This document shows, in pieces, positions 1 through 12,347 of a stretch of 64,000 bases of DNA. A model generated the notes under the pieces. The model was not told the origin of the DNA. It saw only the letters and a list, made by a program, of their open reading frames with translations, and did not search any database. This stretch comes from Triparma columacea. Its lineage: Eukaryota; Sar; Bolidophyceae; Parmales; Triparmaceae. Both the position numbers and the translations under genes were made by a program. How positions within the stretch are numbered: position 1 is the first letter of the stretch; each line of letters opens with the position of its first letter. The stretch lies in the NCBI GenBank assembly GCA_030267965.1, contig BRYA01000122.1, forward strand, positions 16,750 to 80,749. The letters run 5' to 3'.

Positions 1-1206
1 CGCCCCCTCGACCAGCCTGCTGATCTCCCTTACGATGCTTGCGATCTCCCTCCCGCTCCCCTTGTCCTTCACAACCTCCCAGTCTACCCCCTTAACAATG
101 TCCTCAACCGCCTTCCTCTTCCCCTCCCTCATCCCCCCCCCCTCCCCCAATGCCCCCCCGTTAGCCATCCCACTTAGCAGCATATTCAAAGCAACGACAC
201 CCCTCTTACCGTCTAACATCATACCCCTAACAACATCACCACCCCACCTCATCGCCCCATTTGCCATGTCCTCTTTGACGTCCATATTCTGGTCCACTGA
301 ACCCCCAGACAATCTACCCCAACCCCATACACCCCTAGCTAACCTCCATCTAGCGGCTTGATTTTTCTGCCTCATCCTTCTGTTCTCATTACCGTAACCA
401 CCATCCCCACAACCGTACTCCCATATCCCCCTCCAGCAGTTCGTATCTTTGAATTCATCTTGAATTATTCTTAAGTATTCATCACACCCCATTATCTTCC
501 CACCTGTTTTTTTAATACTACCCTGCATTACACAGACGTGCTCAAGTAGGCATAGGAAAGTAGCAAAGTCTACGTTACGACCACCTTGGTACCGGGAATC
601 TAGGGCGCATGATTTTATACCTGTTAGAAGCATGACTTCATTATAATCGATTACGGTACCTTCACTATTACAAGGTACCGTGTTCACACTCTCGCTTGAA
701 CTTTTCGGTGCTATTGATGAGGTACTACTAAGTTCAGGCTGACTTCGTATTTTAGGGTAGTTCAGTATATCCTCCATCCACGATGTGTTCCTCCTCCCCT
801 TATTACTAACAACCTCCAACCAGAACCCCCTCCTAATACCTCTAACACCTCTACCCCCTAATCTCTCCAACTTCAAATACTCCTCAACACCTTTCACAAA
901 GTCTGAGGTTTGACGGGTGTGGAGGAGGGAGGATAAGTATACGAGGGAGGTGGAGTTTGAAGGGGTGTTGGTACCGTAGGGACCGGGGGGGTTAGAGGCG
1001 GAGGGAAGGGAGGAGGGATGGAGGGGACGGGTTGTACTGGTTATTGAACGTGTGAGGGTGTAGGGGGGTGGGGGGTTGGGGAGGTGATTGGGGAGGTATT
1101 CCGGTAGGTGTGTGTAGTGATTTTGTGCGTTGAATGTCGTAAATTTGGGAAGACTTTTACGGCTTCGACATCCTGATGCTGATATTTTTTGGATACTACG
1201 CATCAT
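1..1206 (-). CDS. Unrecognised protein, possibly mitochondrial (3' end beyond window)
   Basis: An uninterrupted minus-strand frame runs from an ATG pair at 1206-1201 to the left edge, giving 402 codons with no stop; an in-frame TAA lies just upstream at 1215-1213. The first 20 or so residues are rich in Arg, Lys and Ser with no acidic residue (begins MMRSIQKISASGCRSRKSL), as in a mitochondrial presequence; that is inference. Residues 40-90 are rich in Pro, Ser and Thr and look disordered. From about residue 100 the composition becomes that of a folded protein, with charged, Gly-rich stretches such as VWGWGRLSGG and alternating helical segments near the edge. I do not recognise the family. The long stop-free frame, biased third positions and upstream stop support a real gene. 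Confidence 0.6.
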   Translation of the reverse strand, partial: MMRSIQKISASGCRSRKSLPKFTTFNAQNHYTHLPEYLPNHLPNPPPPYTLTRSITSTTRPLHPSSLPSASNPPGPYGTNTPSNSTSLVYLSSLLHTRQTSDFVKGVEEYLKLERLGGRGVRGIRRGFWLEVVSNKGRRNTSWMEDILNYPKIRSQPELSSTSSIAPKSSSESVNTVPCNSEGTVIDYNEVMLLTGIKSCALDSRYQGGRNVDFATFLCLLEHVCVMQGSIKKTGGKIMGCDEYLRIIQDEFKDTNCWRGIWEYGCGDGGYGNENRRMRQKNQAARWRLARGVWGWGRLSGGSVDQNMDVKEDMANGAMRWGGDVVRGMMLDGKRGVVALNMLLSGMANGGALGEGGGMREGKRKAVEDIVKGVDWEVVKDKGSGREIASIVREISRLVEGA

Positions 1207-1507
1207 TGGAATTTATAATGATATGTAGTGATTTGATAGCGATATATTTTATATCATACGTATACTTTTTACGTTATATTATTGATGATGAGAGCTAATT
1301 TGACCACAAAACAATTCCCACAAAACAAAGGGAAAATCCCCCTAAAATCCAGAACCAACCAAACAATCCAACGTGTGTGTGGAGCGTTGGGACCCCCCTT
1401 AGTCGCTCTCCGGGGTAATGAATAAACGATTTGTCAATTACGTTGTGCGCTTTCGGCCGGGATGGCCAGACACTCAGAACTTATTCTTCCAAATTTCCAT
1501 ACCTTAC
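1207..1507. other. Intergenic, AT-rich
   Basis: About 300 bp between the divergent-looking 5' end of the gene at 1-1206 and the 3' end of the kinase gene. The left half is AT-rich with repeated TATATC/ATATGA motifs (about 1210-1290), plausibly the promoter of the left gene. I see no tRNA, ORF or clear repeat. Confidence 0.5.
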
Positions 1508-4500
1508 TTAAATATCCCTCTCAGCCAACACAGTCTGCCGAAGCTTCGTTGATGAGCTCACCCCTTTGCTTCCGTTTCCACCAGCACCCGTTGCCTGCTT
1601 CAAAGCTTCCAAAAGCTTCTTGTTCTCTTCCTTCAACCTCTTTATCTCTGCCGCTGCTTTAGCCTCGTAACCAACCCCCTCCCCCATTCCCACTACCACG
1701 CTCCTTCTTCTCGCCCCTATAGTCGTATCCTCAATCTTCTCAGCGCTCTCCTTCGTAACCCAAATCGCCCTCCCCGTATCCTTATCGCAGACCCTCATCA
1801 ATTTGGCATAGGTACCATCAGGGTCATGCTCCCTCAGAAATTTCACGTACTCCTGCAACTCCGGCCCCCTCTTTGCGCCCGAGGATCCTCCCCCCTGGCG
1901 CTCCACTTCCCCTTGCACAACGTCGTAGTCTGCAACGTTGCTCTCCTTGTCCAGCCCGTCGACGAACTTGGTCGCCTTCTCCATCAGCCCCTTGGGCACC
2001 AGCCTGTTGGGAATCCCCGGGCAGAAGCAGCTCGCCAGCCCAGCCGCCCCGTTCATAACCGCCATGGCCTGGAGCCCCACCCTCATCATCGGCAGGTGCT
2101 GGTCCACGAGGTCGCTCTTAGTCGAGATCACCTATGAGCAAGGCGGTGAGCAAGAGGGTGAGGACAATATAATACTAAGGATTGGACCTTGAGGCCTTCG
2201 CTCTTCGCATCGACGCAACTCTACGAGACTCGCTTCGCTCGTCTCTCACCTTGGGGTACACCCCGCTGGGATCGTATACAGGCTCGCTAGTGTACTCGTC
2301 CACGAGGTACATGTACATCTCCTTGTCCACCAGCTTGCTCTTCATCTCCTTCACCTTCCCTTTGAACATGCTGCTACCAAAGTTGGCTGCGAAGGAAATC
2401 GGATTCTTTATAAAGGACGTGGTCTTCTCAGTCAGGCCCGTCAAGTCGTCCATGAACTCTTCGGCTTTATCCAACATTTCGCCAGCCCTAGCCGCCAAGG
2501 ACTCGTCGTCCTCCCCCTCCTCTGGTGGTGGCGGTAGCTTATAAGGCAAGATAATGAAGGACGTCGGAGTCTCAACCTCAGTCGCCTCAAAGATTGCCTT
2601 GCATAGCACGCTCGTGCTAGCGTTGATCTTATCCATCGTCTCCGCACCCATGCTCTTCAGCTCGATCGTGTTGTCCAGGATCTTTTCCATGAGCATTTCG
2701 CCCTTGGCGTGATATTCCAGCTGCTTATTGAAGTTGGCGTCCAACTTGTCGCTCATCTCATGCAACAAATTGGTATCCGCCCCGGCCTTGGCGTCCATCT
2801 TGTCGTTAATCTCACGCAACAGCTTGGTATCCCCCCCATGCTCCTCCATTGTGAAGAACGGATGGTTAAGAACCTCCTGGAATGTGCTTGGTCTGTCGTC
2901 TGGGTCCCTTGCGAGGAGTTTGGACAGCAGGTCTCTTGCCATCCTGTCGCTAATATCCGCGAGGGACTTCGTCTTCTTCGCCTCGTCCCACGTTGCGACC
3001 TCGTGCATGTCAGCGCCGCCCTTGAGGTCGTCGTCCCGATTCACGTTGAAGAGAGGGGAACCGGTGCAGAGGGCGTAGAGAATCGTACCGAAAGACCACG
3101 CGTCGAAGGAGGGGGAGGAACGCACGAGCTGGTAGGGGAGGGACGAGGGATTAAGGGGCTGCTCAATTTTGTCCCCGTCCTCGTCCTCGACTAAAGTAGT
3201 GAGGAAAGTCTTGACGACGTACTTTTTCTTCTTCCTGCCTTTCTTGAACATCTTGGGTTGAATCTTATCCCAGAGCTCGGGGTCCACGTCTGCAAAGTAG
3301 GTCTCAAACTGCTCCATTTCGTTGTCATCTTTGAGGGCATAAATCATCTCGGGGGGGAGTACGCCAGAGGAGAACTTGGCGCCCGCGTAAAATGAAGTTG
3401 AATCGTCGCACATGGGCACGCTGGCGTCCAAATCAATGAGACGGACGCGAGACGAGTATCGGACGACGTTGAGGAACTTTAGGTCCCCGTGGATGAGCTG
3501 TGGGGGGAGGAGGGGGGGAGGGGGCGGAAAGGGTAACGTAAGACAATTGAAGCAGAGCTGTCAAGATATTCCTTCGTGAACTCTCACCTCCATCTCGTGG
3601 CAGTGGCTGGCTGCTTCTGCTACCTGCTTCGATAAGGAGCGAACCGTCGTTATGTCGGGACGCTCGGAGCGAAAGATGGTGTCCAAGTTTCGATCTGCGC
3701 AAGGCATGACAACGGCAAACTTGTACTCGCCCAGGTTCGCCTGATCCAGCGCCGAGAGGAATGACTTGTCGGTAGATCCATCGTACATGTGGTTGACGCC
3801 GATGACAAATTTTGGTTTGAGCTCGTTCTGTGGCGAGGGTTAGTGTTAGTGGATAAGTCGAGGTGCTGCTTTGGTGTTTGCCTATACGATGAAATGTATA
3901 GTAATGTTATCTCACCTTCACTCGGGCGTCGATCTCGCGATCGAACTGGTCCTTATTCTTCATGAACTTGAAGACGACCTCGTGCCTCTGGTTGTTGTCC
4001 AACTGCTCCTTGCAGAACTTGATGTACTCGTCCTCGGTGATGGTATTGGAGTTATCAGCATCCCAATGGGCAAACTGCGGTGAGCGAGGAGTGGTGCGGT
4101 GTGGGGGTTAGTGGCCTGTGTGCGTTACATAGGATAAATGGGATATTGCCTCACCTTTTCTTCAAACAGGGTAGCATCGAGAGTCACGCCGAGCGTGAGC
4201 AAGGTTGAGCGGAAGTCCTCCTTTGTGATTCGATTTGTTGACGAGTCCGCGAACTTCTTGAATTGCTTACGGTAGTCATCTTCGGCGTGCTCGTCGTATG
4301 CCTTCATGACGACGCAGGTTGCAGACTTGTGAATAGGGTGCTCCTCGGAGAGCTCGTAGCGCCCAAGGAAGAGGAGCCGCGACTGGAGGGCCTTCTTTAT
4401 TTCGGGGACAGCAAGGTCAATTGCTTCGCGACCGGTGAAGTCGACGGCCTTCGCGAGAACCTCGGCAGCTTCGAGGGGGCAGGATTGGATGAGATCGAGG

Positions 4501-7500
4501 GAAAGTTGGAGGAGGTTGCAATCCTCGGAGGAGAGTTGGCTGAGAAGCAAGCTATCCGACACGAACTCTACCCAGCCGTTCTGCTCTGGAGGAGTGAAAG
4601 CATTGAGATTGGGAAGTGGGGACGTCCGTAGATTGTCCACGTAGGCCTTTGCGACGGGTTTGAACTGCTCCTCGTTGTGAGGGTGTCGTGCAAAGAGGGT
4701 CATTTGGAAGAGGAGGGGGCGCTTAAGCCTAGCAGCACAACGCAAGGGGGTCTCCTCGTCGGCATTCTTTGCAAATAGTTGTTGGGGATCGGCGTTGATG
4801 ATGTGCAATATGGTTTCAGGGGTTGAGGAGGGGTTCTCACTGAGCAGGGGAGGGGGGGGGAAGGGGGGGTGGGAAGGGTTAGTATTAGTATACATGGCAG
4901 AATGGTTTGCTAGCTTGCATTACTTACCTCGCAAAGTGAAGGGGGGTGTACAATCTCGCCACCTCCTTCTTGGATGTCCATGATTGGTCGATGCGAATGA
5001 GCAGGGGGACGGCTTTTTGGAGAAGATCCTGATTTCTGTTCGCGCACAGGAAGTGGAGGGGCGTGAAGGGGGGGGTGGAGGCTGATTCTTGGTGAGAGAG
5101 CACTTCGGTGCGAAGATGTTGAAGGAGATTTTTGAGTTCTTCAATCGTTAGATATGAAGACATCAACTTGAAGTGGGTGGGGTAGTCGGAGAATTGCTTC
5201 TTGAAAAAGTCTGGGGAGGGGTCTTGGGATTCTTCAAGGCGCTGCATAAGGGAGAGGGGCTTGCATGCTTCGAAGGTGCTTTCTGATGCAGTCAGGTCTG
5301 GTGGAAGTCCAACCAAAGACGTCAAGCCCGTGCATCCATAAAAGGCAGATCTACCAATCTCAGTGACTCCCGTAGGAAGACCCCCCCACGACGTCAAGCC
5401 CGTGCATCCCTCAAAGGCATAGTTACCAATCTCAGTGACTCCCGTAGGAAGACCCTCCAACGATGTCAAGACCCTGCATCCATTAAAGGCACCTCCACCA
5501 ATCATAGTGACTCCCGTAGGAAGACCCTCCAACGATGTCAAGCCCGTGCATCCACCAAAGGCCTCTCTACCAATCGTAGTGACTCCCGTAGAACGAAGAC
5601 CCTCCAACGATGTCAAGACCCTGCATCCATTAAAGGCAGCTTCACCAATCTCAGTGACTCCCGTAGGAAGACCCTCCAACGATGTCAAGCCCGTGCATCC
5701 ATTAAAGGCATTTTCACCAATCGTAGTGACTCCCGTAGAATGAAGACCCTCCAACGAAGTCAAGCCTGTGCATTCCCTAAAGGCATTTTCACCAATCGTA
5801 GTGACTCCAGAATGAAGACCCTCCAATGACGTCAAGCCCGTGCATCCTGCAAAGGCAGCCTCACCAATCGTAGTGACTCCCGTAGGAAGACCCTTCAACG
5901 ATGTCAAGCCCGTGCATCCCTGAAAGGCCCCATCACCAATCGTAGTGACTCCCGTAGGAAGACCCTCCAATGACGTCAAACCCGTGCATCCATCAAAGGC
6001 AGATCTACCAATCTCAGTGACTCCCGTAGGAAGACCCTCCAAAGATGTCAAGCCCGTGCATCCCTTAAAGGCCTCATAACCAATCGTAGTGACTCCCGTA
6101 GGAAGACCCTCCAACGATGTCAATCCCGTGCATTCAGAAAAGGCACCTCCACCAATCATAGTGACTCCCGTAGAACGAAGACCCTCCAACGACGTCAAGC
6201 CCGTGCATAAAGAAAAGGCCCGTGCACTAATCTCAGTGACTCCCGTAAGAAGACCCTCCAACGATGTCAAGCCCGTGCATCCATAAAAGGCAGCATAACC
6301 AATCTTAGTGACTCCCGTAGGAAGACCCTCCAACGATGTCAAGCCCGTGCATCCACCAAAGGCCTCTCTACCAATCGTAGTGACTCCCGTAGAACGAAGA
6401 CCCTCAAGTGACGTCAAGCCCGTGCATCCCTCAAAGGCACGTTCACCAATCGTAGTGACTCCCGTAGAACGAAGACCCTCCAACGATGTCAAGCCCGTGC
6501 ATCCTGCAAAGGCAGCTTCACCAATCTCAGTGACTCCCATAGGAAGACCCTCCAACGATGTCAAGCCCGTGCATCCCTCAAAGGCAGATTGACCAATCTC
6601 AGTGACTCCCATAGGAAGACCCTCCAACGATGTCAAGCCCGTGCATCTAGAAAAAGCAGATCTACCAATCGCAGTGACTCCCGTAGGAAGACCCTCCAAC
6701 GACGTCAAGCCCGTGCATCCATAAAGGGCATATCTACAAATCGTAGTGACTCCTGTAGAACGAAGACCCTCCAATGATGTCAAGCCCGTGCATCTATAAA
6801 AGGCAGAGTCACCAATCGTAGTGATTCCCGTAGGAAGACCCTCCAACGATGTCAAGCCCGTGCATCCCTTAAAGGCATTATCACAAATCGTAGTGACTCC
6901 CGTAGAACGAAGACCCTCCAACGATGTCAAGCCCGTGCATCCCTCAAAGGCCTCTTTACCAATCTCAGTGACTCCGGCTGCAACAGTGAAGCCTGTTATA
7001 CTCGTATCCCCCTCGAACGACGTTTTCCCGTCGTACACGACGATCTTCTCCTCCAAGCCCGTGCATCCATCAAAGGCAGTTCGGCTAAACGTAGTGACTC
7101 CAGTAGGAAGACCCTCCAACGACGTCAAGCCCGTGCATCCATAAAAGGCATATTCACCAATCGTAGTGACTCCCGTAGAACGAAGACCCTCCAACGATGT
7201 CAAGCCCGTGCATCCCTTAAAGGCCTCTTTACCAATCTCAGTGACTCCAGCTGCAACAGTGAATCCTGTGATACTCGTATCCCCCTTGAACGACGTTACT
7301 CCGTCGTACACAGCGATCCCCCCCTCAATTACCCGCTTCAAGCCCGTGCATCCAGAAAAGGCACCTCTACCAGTCGTAGTGACTCCCGTAGGACGACCCT
7401 CCAACGATGTCAAGCCCGTGCATCCATAAAAGGCATATTCACCAATCGTAGTGACTCCCGTAGAACGAAGACCCTCCAACGACGTCAAGCCTGTGCATTC

Positions 7501-7905
7501 CATAAAGGCATTTTCACCAATCGTAGTGACTCCAGAATGAAGACCCTCCAACGACGTCAAGCCAGTGCATTTACCAAAGGCATAGTTACCAATCTCAGTG
7601 ACTCCCGTAGGAAGACCCTCCAACGACGTCAAGCCAGTGCATCCACCAAAGGCAGCCTCACCAATCGTAGTGACTCCAGTAGGAAGACCCTTCAACGATG
7701 TCAAGCCCGTGCATCCAACAAAGGCACCATCACCAATCGTAGTGACTCCCGTAGAACGAAGACCCTCCAACGACGTCAAGCCCGTGCATCCAGAAAAGGC
7801 CTCTCTACCAATCTCAGTGACTCCGGCTCCAACAGTAAATCCTGTTATACTCGTATCCCCCTGGAACGACGTTTTCCCGTCGTACACGACGATCTTCTCC
7901 TCCAT
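1508..7905 (-). CDS. BspA-type LRR - ankyrin - EF-hand - protein kinase, 1977 aa
   Basis: Six exons: 7905-4928, 4839-4155, 4074-3916, 3827-3588, 3497-2250 and 2131-1508; donors are GTAAGT or GTGAG and the frame is kept at every junction. Residues about 28-870 are 33 leucine-rich repeats of the BspA/Treponema type (unit GVTTIGxxAFxGCTGLTSLEG). About 945-1050 hold ankyrin-like units (TPLHF, TPLHFAS, TPLRCA). The kinase domain begins near 1171 (LGRYELSE, HKSATCVVMKAYD), is interrupted by two EF-hand-like loops (second: DADNSNTITEDE), then resumes with the probable ATP-binding Lys in VVFKFMKN. Exon 5 gives the catalytic loop HGDLKFLN, DLD in place of DFG, PPE, DAWSFG and a late Arg, so key catalytic residues are present. 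The tail is helical and ends in a short coiled coil. Probably a Ser/Thr kinase with a protein-binding repeat region; ligand unknown. A Ca2+ role is inferred from the EF-hands. Confidence 0.85.
5300..7825 (-). repeat. Coding tandem repeat: 33 LRR units of 72-75 nt
   Basis: The DNA encoding the leucine-rich repeats is a head-to-tail array, with the core 'tcaagcccgtgcatcc' recurring on the plus strand in almost every unit. Units encode 24 or 25 residues and alternate between linkers ending LPT and LRST. The variable positions fall mainly at the two residues before AF and the one after it. A non-LRR spacer related to VYDGKTSFxGDTSITGFTV occurs three times: at the N-terminus, after repeat 7 and after repeat 10. 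Strong DNA identity between units implies recent duplication or gene conversion. Confidence 0.9.
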
Positions 7906-8239
7906 TTACTGACCCTGAGATCCTCCGCTTTCTTGCCTGCCTGCCTTTTTGGTAGAAACCAAGGAATAGAGAAAGCGCAGAAGGATGTGGGGGGGTGTAA
8001 GATATTGAGTTGTTTGAAGTGGGAAACTCGAGAGACTCGGGCACTGAGCGGTTAAATCCAAAAATGAGCGGCGGTCGTACCTGATATGATGCTTTAGGTA
8101 GATGATTGATGAGCACACACTTAATACGTTGGATGATCCCCATTTTGATCTCACCATATTTTCTCAATTTTTTTCTCGATTTTTCTCGATTTTCCTCCCT
8201 CCAATAACAACACCCCTCAAATTAGTTTGTAGTTGACAT
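7906..8239. other. Divergent intergenic region
   Basis: 334 bp between the start codons of the minus-strand LRR kinase and the plus-strand helicase, so it should hold both promoters. It contains an AT-rich stretch at about 8155-8200 with a repeated TTTTTCTCGATTTTTCTCGATTT. No ORF or RNA gene is apparent. Confidence 0.5.
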
Positions 8240-11200
8240 ATGGACTCAACGAAACAACGTAAATTACTTGAACAACAAGCAGCTATTAAAGCAAGACTTA
8301 ATGCCTCATCATCAACAAACAATAGTGATAAACCTGGGAAACCTTCAACCTCTTCATCACGAACAAAAGGCATTAAAAAGGATATCTCAAAGGATAATCA
8401 TCAATATAGTACTACATCACATACAAACCCTACAAACACAACAACAAAGGCAACTAAGAGATCACATAGCGAACATAGAAACACAACAACCACAAACACT
8501 CCAAAGAAAGTCAAATTAGAGCTCCCCCCAGTGATCCGCTCAAGCGGTCTTCCCATAAAGTCTACCGATGCACCTCCCCCACCAGACAGAAGAAAGGAGA
8601 GAGGGAGCGCTACTAGCAAGTTCATGAATAGCCTTATAGGGAACAAGGGGGGGAGGGATAAGGGGAAGGGGCAGGGACAGGTGAGGAGAGGAGAGGAGAG
8701 GAGAGGAGGGGGTACAGAGGAGACTTCACGTTATGGCGTTTCAAAAGGTTACCCCCCCGCCCTCCTGTTCACTAACTTGTTTGCGCCTCTCCTAACCCTA
8801 CCTCCCCCCCCTAGGAGCAGGTGTCTTCCGTCCGTGACTACAGCGACTACGACTACGGTGATAAGTTCGTAACTCAGGTCACCCACGACGATCCCTCCTC
8901 TTCCTCTTCCTCTTCCTCCTCCTCCAAGGCCCCGGGGCTTCGGATAAGGGCCACAGTCCGTACCACCGCGAACCTCAACCCACACCTCACGGAATCTAAC
9001 CTACCTCTCATCCCTCACATATCGGCCTCGTATAGAAGGGAGTTCGGGGGGAACCAGATGGACCTTGATTACTTTGCCTCACTCCTCTTCAATAGAACTT
9101 ACCTGAAACCTAGAGAGGGGAAGTGGAGTCCGACACTCAAGGTTGAGGGGGAGGGGGGGGTCAAGGTTGAGGGGGGGGAGGATATTATTGCTGAAATAGG
9201 GGGGCTTGGAAGGACCGTAAGGTGAGAGGGGGAAGGGGGGATGACGACGTTCATCTGAGATGAGAACACCCTATTTATCCCGAAGGACCAACCCAACTCA
9301 CTCCCCCCCCCCTCCCCCACTCTTTTCAAAAAGGTTCGTGAATGGCATGCATTACATCCTCCATTACCTTCCCCTCCTCGTGTCCGAGGTGTTATCCGAG
9401 ATGTTATCAAAGTCCCTCGAGTCCCTCCAAACCGTCCGTTCCGGCCGCCGCCAGTGGCTCTGCCAGGGTTCGGACTTGGTAGGCCTCGGGAGGAACTACC
9501 TTGCGGTTAAGGTTGGGGAGAGGATAAACAGGGGAGGGAAGGGTACGACCATGGGTCGGGACAGGGGTAGCAAGGGGAAGACAACTGGGAGGAAGGACCT
9601 GGTGGAGCTTGAGGTCAGGCTTAGGGAAGATAGGAGGGACAGGGACGACAAGGAGAGGGGGAAGAGGGGGAAGGATAAGAAGGGGGAAGAGGAGTACAGG
9701 GCGGGGGACGTGCTGGTGGTGTTCAGGGCGGGGGCTGGGGTTGACGAGGTTCTGGAGGGATCCACACCAGGCATGATGGTCAGGGTTGAGTCCACCAGGA
9801 GGAGCCTGGACAGGATGTTCGTTATCGGGGGAAGGGAGGCTTGGGATAACATAAGGAGGAAGAACGAGAGGGAGATTGACGCAACGGTACTCAAGGCTGG
9901 CAACCTGGTCACGGCTAACAGGGAGTTTCAGGCGCTTGTCAAGATTGATTCGCTACCCTTAAAAAAAGAGGTATTCAACGCCCACTTGAAGGGCGGTCTA
10001 GGTTCCCCCGTCTCCAACAACGACCCTACGACTCCCAGGACACCCAGGAGCCCCAACCCAAAGATGCTCCCAAGGACGGGTAGCGAGAGGAAGGTTTGGG
10101 AGTCCATGACCGGGGGGGGTAAGGGTGGGGCCTCCTACGGGACGGGCTTCCTGAAGTACATCAAGGACGCGTACAACGCCTCTCAGGTGGAGGCCATATC
10201 CGCGGTGACCACTACGAGCGCAGGCGTTACTTTGATAAAAGGTCCACCAGGCACTGGCAAGACCACCACGGTTGTCGGAGCCATCAACGCCCTACACATC
10301 CGAGCCATGAACGAGTACCACGCCGGGGTGGCCGAGCTCGCGGAGCTCCTAAGCAAGGGAAGGCTGGGGAAGGAGGACATCCAGGGGAGGTACAGGGAGG
10401 CGGTGGGGAGGAAACCGAGGCTCCTGGTGACGGCGCCGAGCAACGGGGCAGTGGACGGGATAATTGGGAAGATATTCAAGGACGGGTTCAAGGACGGGCT
10501 GGGGAAGAGCTACAACCCGTCCATCGTTAGGGTGGGGTACGGAAGGGGGAAAGGGGTGGAGCAGGTTAGCTTGGATGTTATGGTCGATCAGATATTCAGG
10601 GACTCTGGGGACGCTAGCATCGTGGAACCTAGGATATTGGCTTGGAGGAACAACGCGGCGAAGCTGCAGGATGAGATAAGGGACGTCATTGCCAGGCTCG
10701 GGGCCCTCGGGCAGGGGGGGGTATTGAAGAAGGGCTGGGAAGTCAGGTGCAGGGACGACTTCAAGGTCTCGCAGATGATCTACTTCGTCGACCACAACAC
10801 TAGAACCACACAGACGCAGCCTCCACCAAGGCCGGAGAGCGGCGAGCAGGTGGTCCTGCCGGCGCAGTGTCCGGAGTACAAGACTTACGTGAGAGTACTT
10901 ATCAGCAAGGTGGAGAAGCAGATTCAGGCCACGAGGAAGGTCGAGAACTACACCATGGCGAAGCAGCGGCAGGACATGCAGACCCGGCACGCCGTCGAGG
11001 CCAACCTGATGGAGGACTTTGCCATAACGTTCGTGACCCTCGGCAGCTGCGGTAGCCCCAGCCTACAGAACGCGAGGAAGTTCGACGTCGTGGTGGTCGA
11101 CGAGGCGGCGCAGAGCACGGAGCCCAGCACGCTGATTGCGCTGGGGCTGGGGAGGGAGAGGGCTGTGCTGGTAGGGGACCCGATGCAGCTGCCGGCGACG

Positions 11201-12112
11201 ATATTCGACAACGAGGGGGGGAGGAAGGGAGGGTACAATAGAAGCCTCTTCGAGAGGCTGGAGGAGGGAGGGAAAGAGGTACACATGCTCGACGTTCAGT
11301 ATAGAATGAGGGGGATGATATCCAAATTCCCGAGGGAGGAGTTCTACGACGGACGGCTAGCGGATGGGGACGGGGTGAATGATAGAAACTTCGGTAAGAG
11401 GCTGCTTAAGGGGGTGAAGGAGAAGTGCCCGTGCCTGGGGGAGATGAGGGTTATAGACTACAGGGGACAGGAGGAAAAGCAGGGGATGAGTTTGGTGAAC
11501 ATGGGGGAGGTGTCTGTGATTGTCAAGATCCTCGAGGCCCTGGGGAACACCTTCGGGTCGCTGATGCTCAAGGGGAAGGTCGGCATCATCACTCCCTACG
11601 CCTCCCAGGTGGGGGCGATAAAGAGGAGGCTCGAGGAGGAGGGCGACAGAATCGTCCAGGCCGACACCAACACGGTGGACGGGTTCCAAGGCCGCGAGTG
11701 CGAGGTCATCATACTGTCCCTTGTGAGGGCGGGGAAGGGGGAGGGCGTGGGGTTCCTGGAGGACAGGAGGAGGATGAACGTGGCGCTGACGAGACCGAGG
11801 GAGATGCTCATTATTGTTTCTGACGTTCAGCGAGTCGGGAAGGACAAGGTCTGGGGGAAGCTGTTCGAGGAGGCGAGGAAGGGGAGGAACGTCGTGAGCC
11901 TCGGCAGCGAGGTGCCGGAGAAGCTGGAAGACTTGAAGGACCCGAACGCTCCCCAGGCGTTTGACGCACTCGAGGAGGGAGAGGAGGGAGAGGAGGAAGA
12001 AAAGGGGGGGCCACAGGACGTTTACGGACTGGGGGGGATACTAGAGGGAGAAGGCAGTGATGTGCCAGTAGATGTATACGGGTTGGGGGGGCTTGAAAAG
12101 CCGCCGACTTAA
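8240..12112 (+). CDS. SEN1/senataxin-like superfamily 1B RNA/DNA helicase, 1208 aa
   Basis: Exons 8240-8680, 8815-9221 and 9334-12112; introns have GTGAG donors. The first 150 residues are Ser/Thr/Asn/Lys-rich and disordered. The helicase core starts near residue 560, with the Walker A motif GPPGTGKTTT at about 586 (10241), the DEAA box VVVDEAAQS at about 870, motif III GDPMQLPAT, motif IV VQYRMR, motif V TVDGFQGRECEV near 1066 and motif VI RRMNVALTR. DEAAQ, 'DGFQGRE' and 'RRMNVALTR' match SEN1/senataxin more closely than UPF1. Known SEN1 proteins unwind RNA-DNA hybrids and act in transcription termination; that role here is inferred from homology. A long insertion after the Walker A region contains charged, Gly-rich segments. 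The protein ends in an acidic, Gly-rich tail with a repeated DVYGLGG motif. Confidence 0.92.
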
Positions 12113-12347
12113 AGACCTTGTTAGATTAGACCATAAAACCATCCTCAAACCCAAGCTTACAAATTTATTTTCTCACGCAGAGACACTTTTCCAACTTTTA
12201 ATGACGCCCAACCTTGAATCTCCGATCTTCGACACCCACCACACACCTTGCTTCCGCTTCTATCTCTGAGAGGCTCCAAGTACAGGAAAAATTCGACATA
12301 AATTTACCGAGGCACTGTTCCAGGTTCCAGGATATCTAATTTGTCCG

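Noticed and set aside
35..361. Plus-strand 108-codon frame
   Set aside because: Antisense to the minus-strand frame at 1-1206, which is longer, has an upstream stop and a protein-like composition.
5435..8055. Several plus-strand open frames rich in PVGRPSNDVKPVHP
   Set aside because: They are antisense readings of the LRR array; the repeat unit length is a multiple of three in most units, so stops are absent by chance on the other strand.
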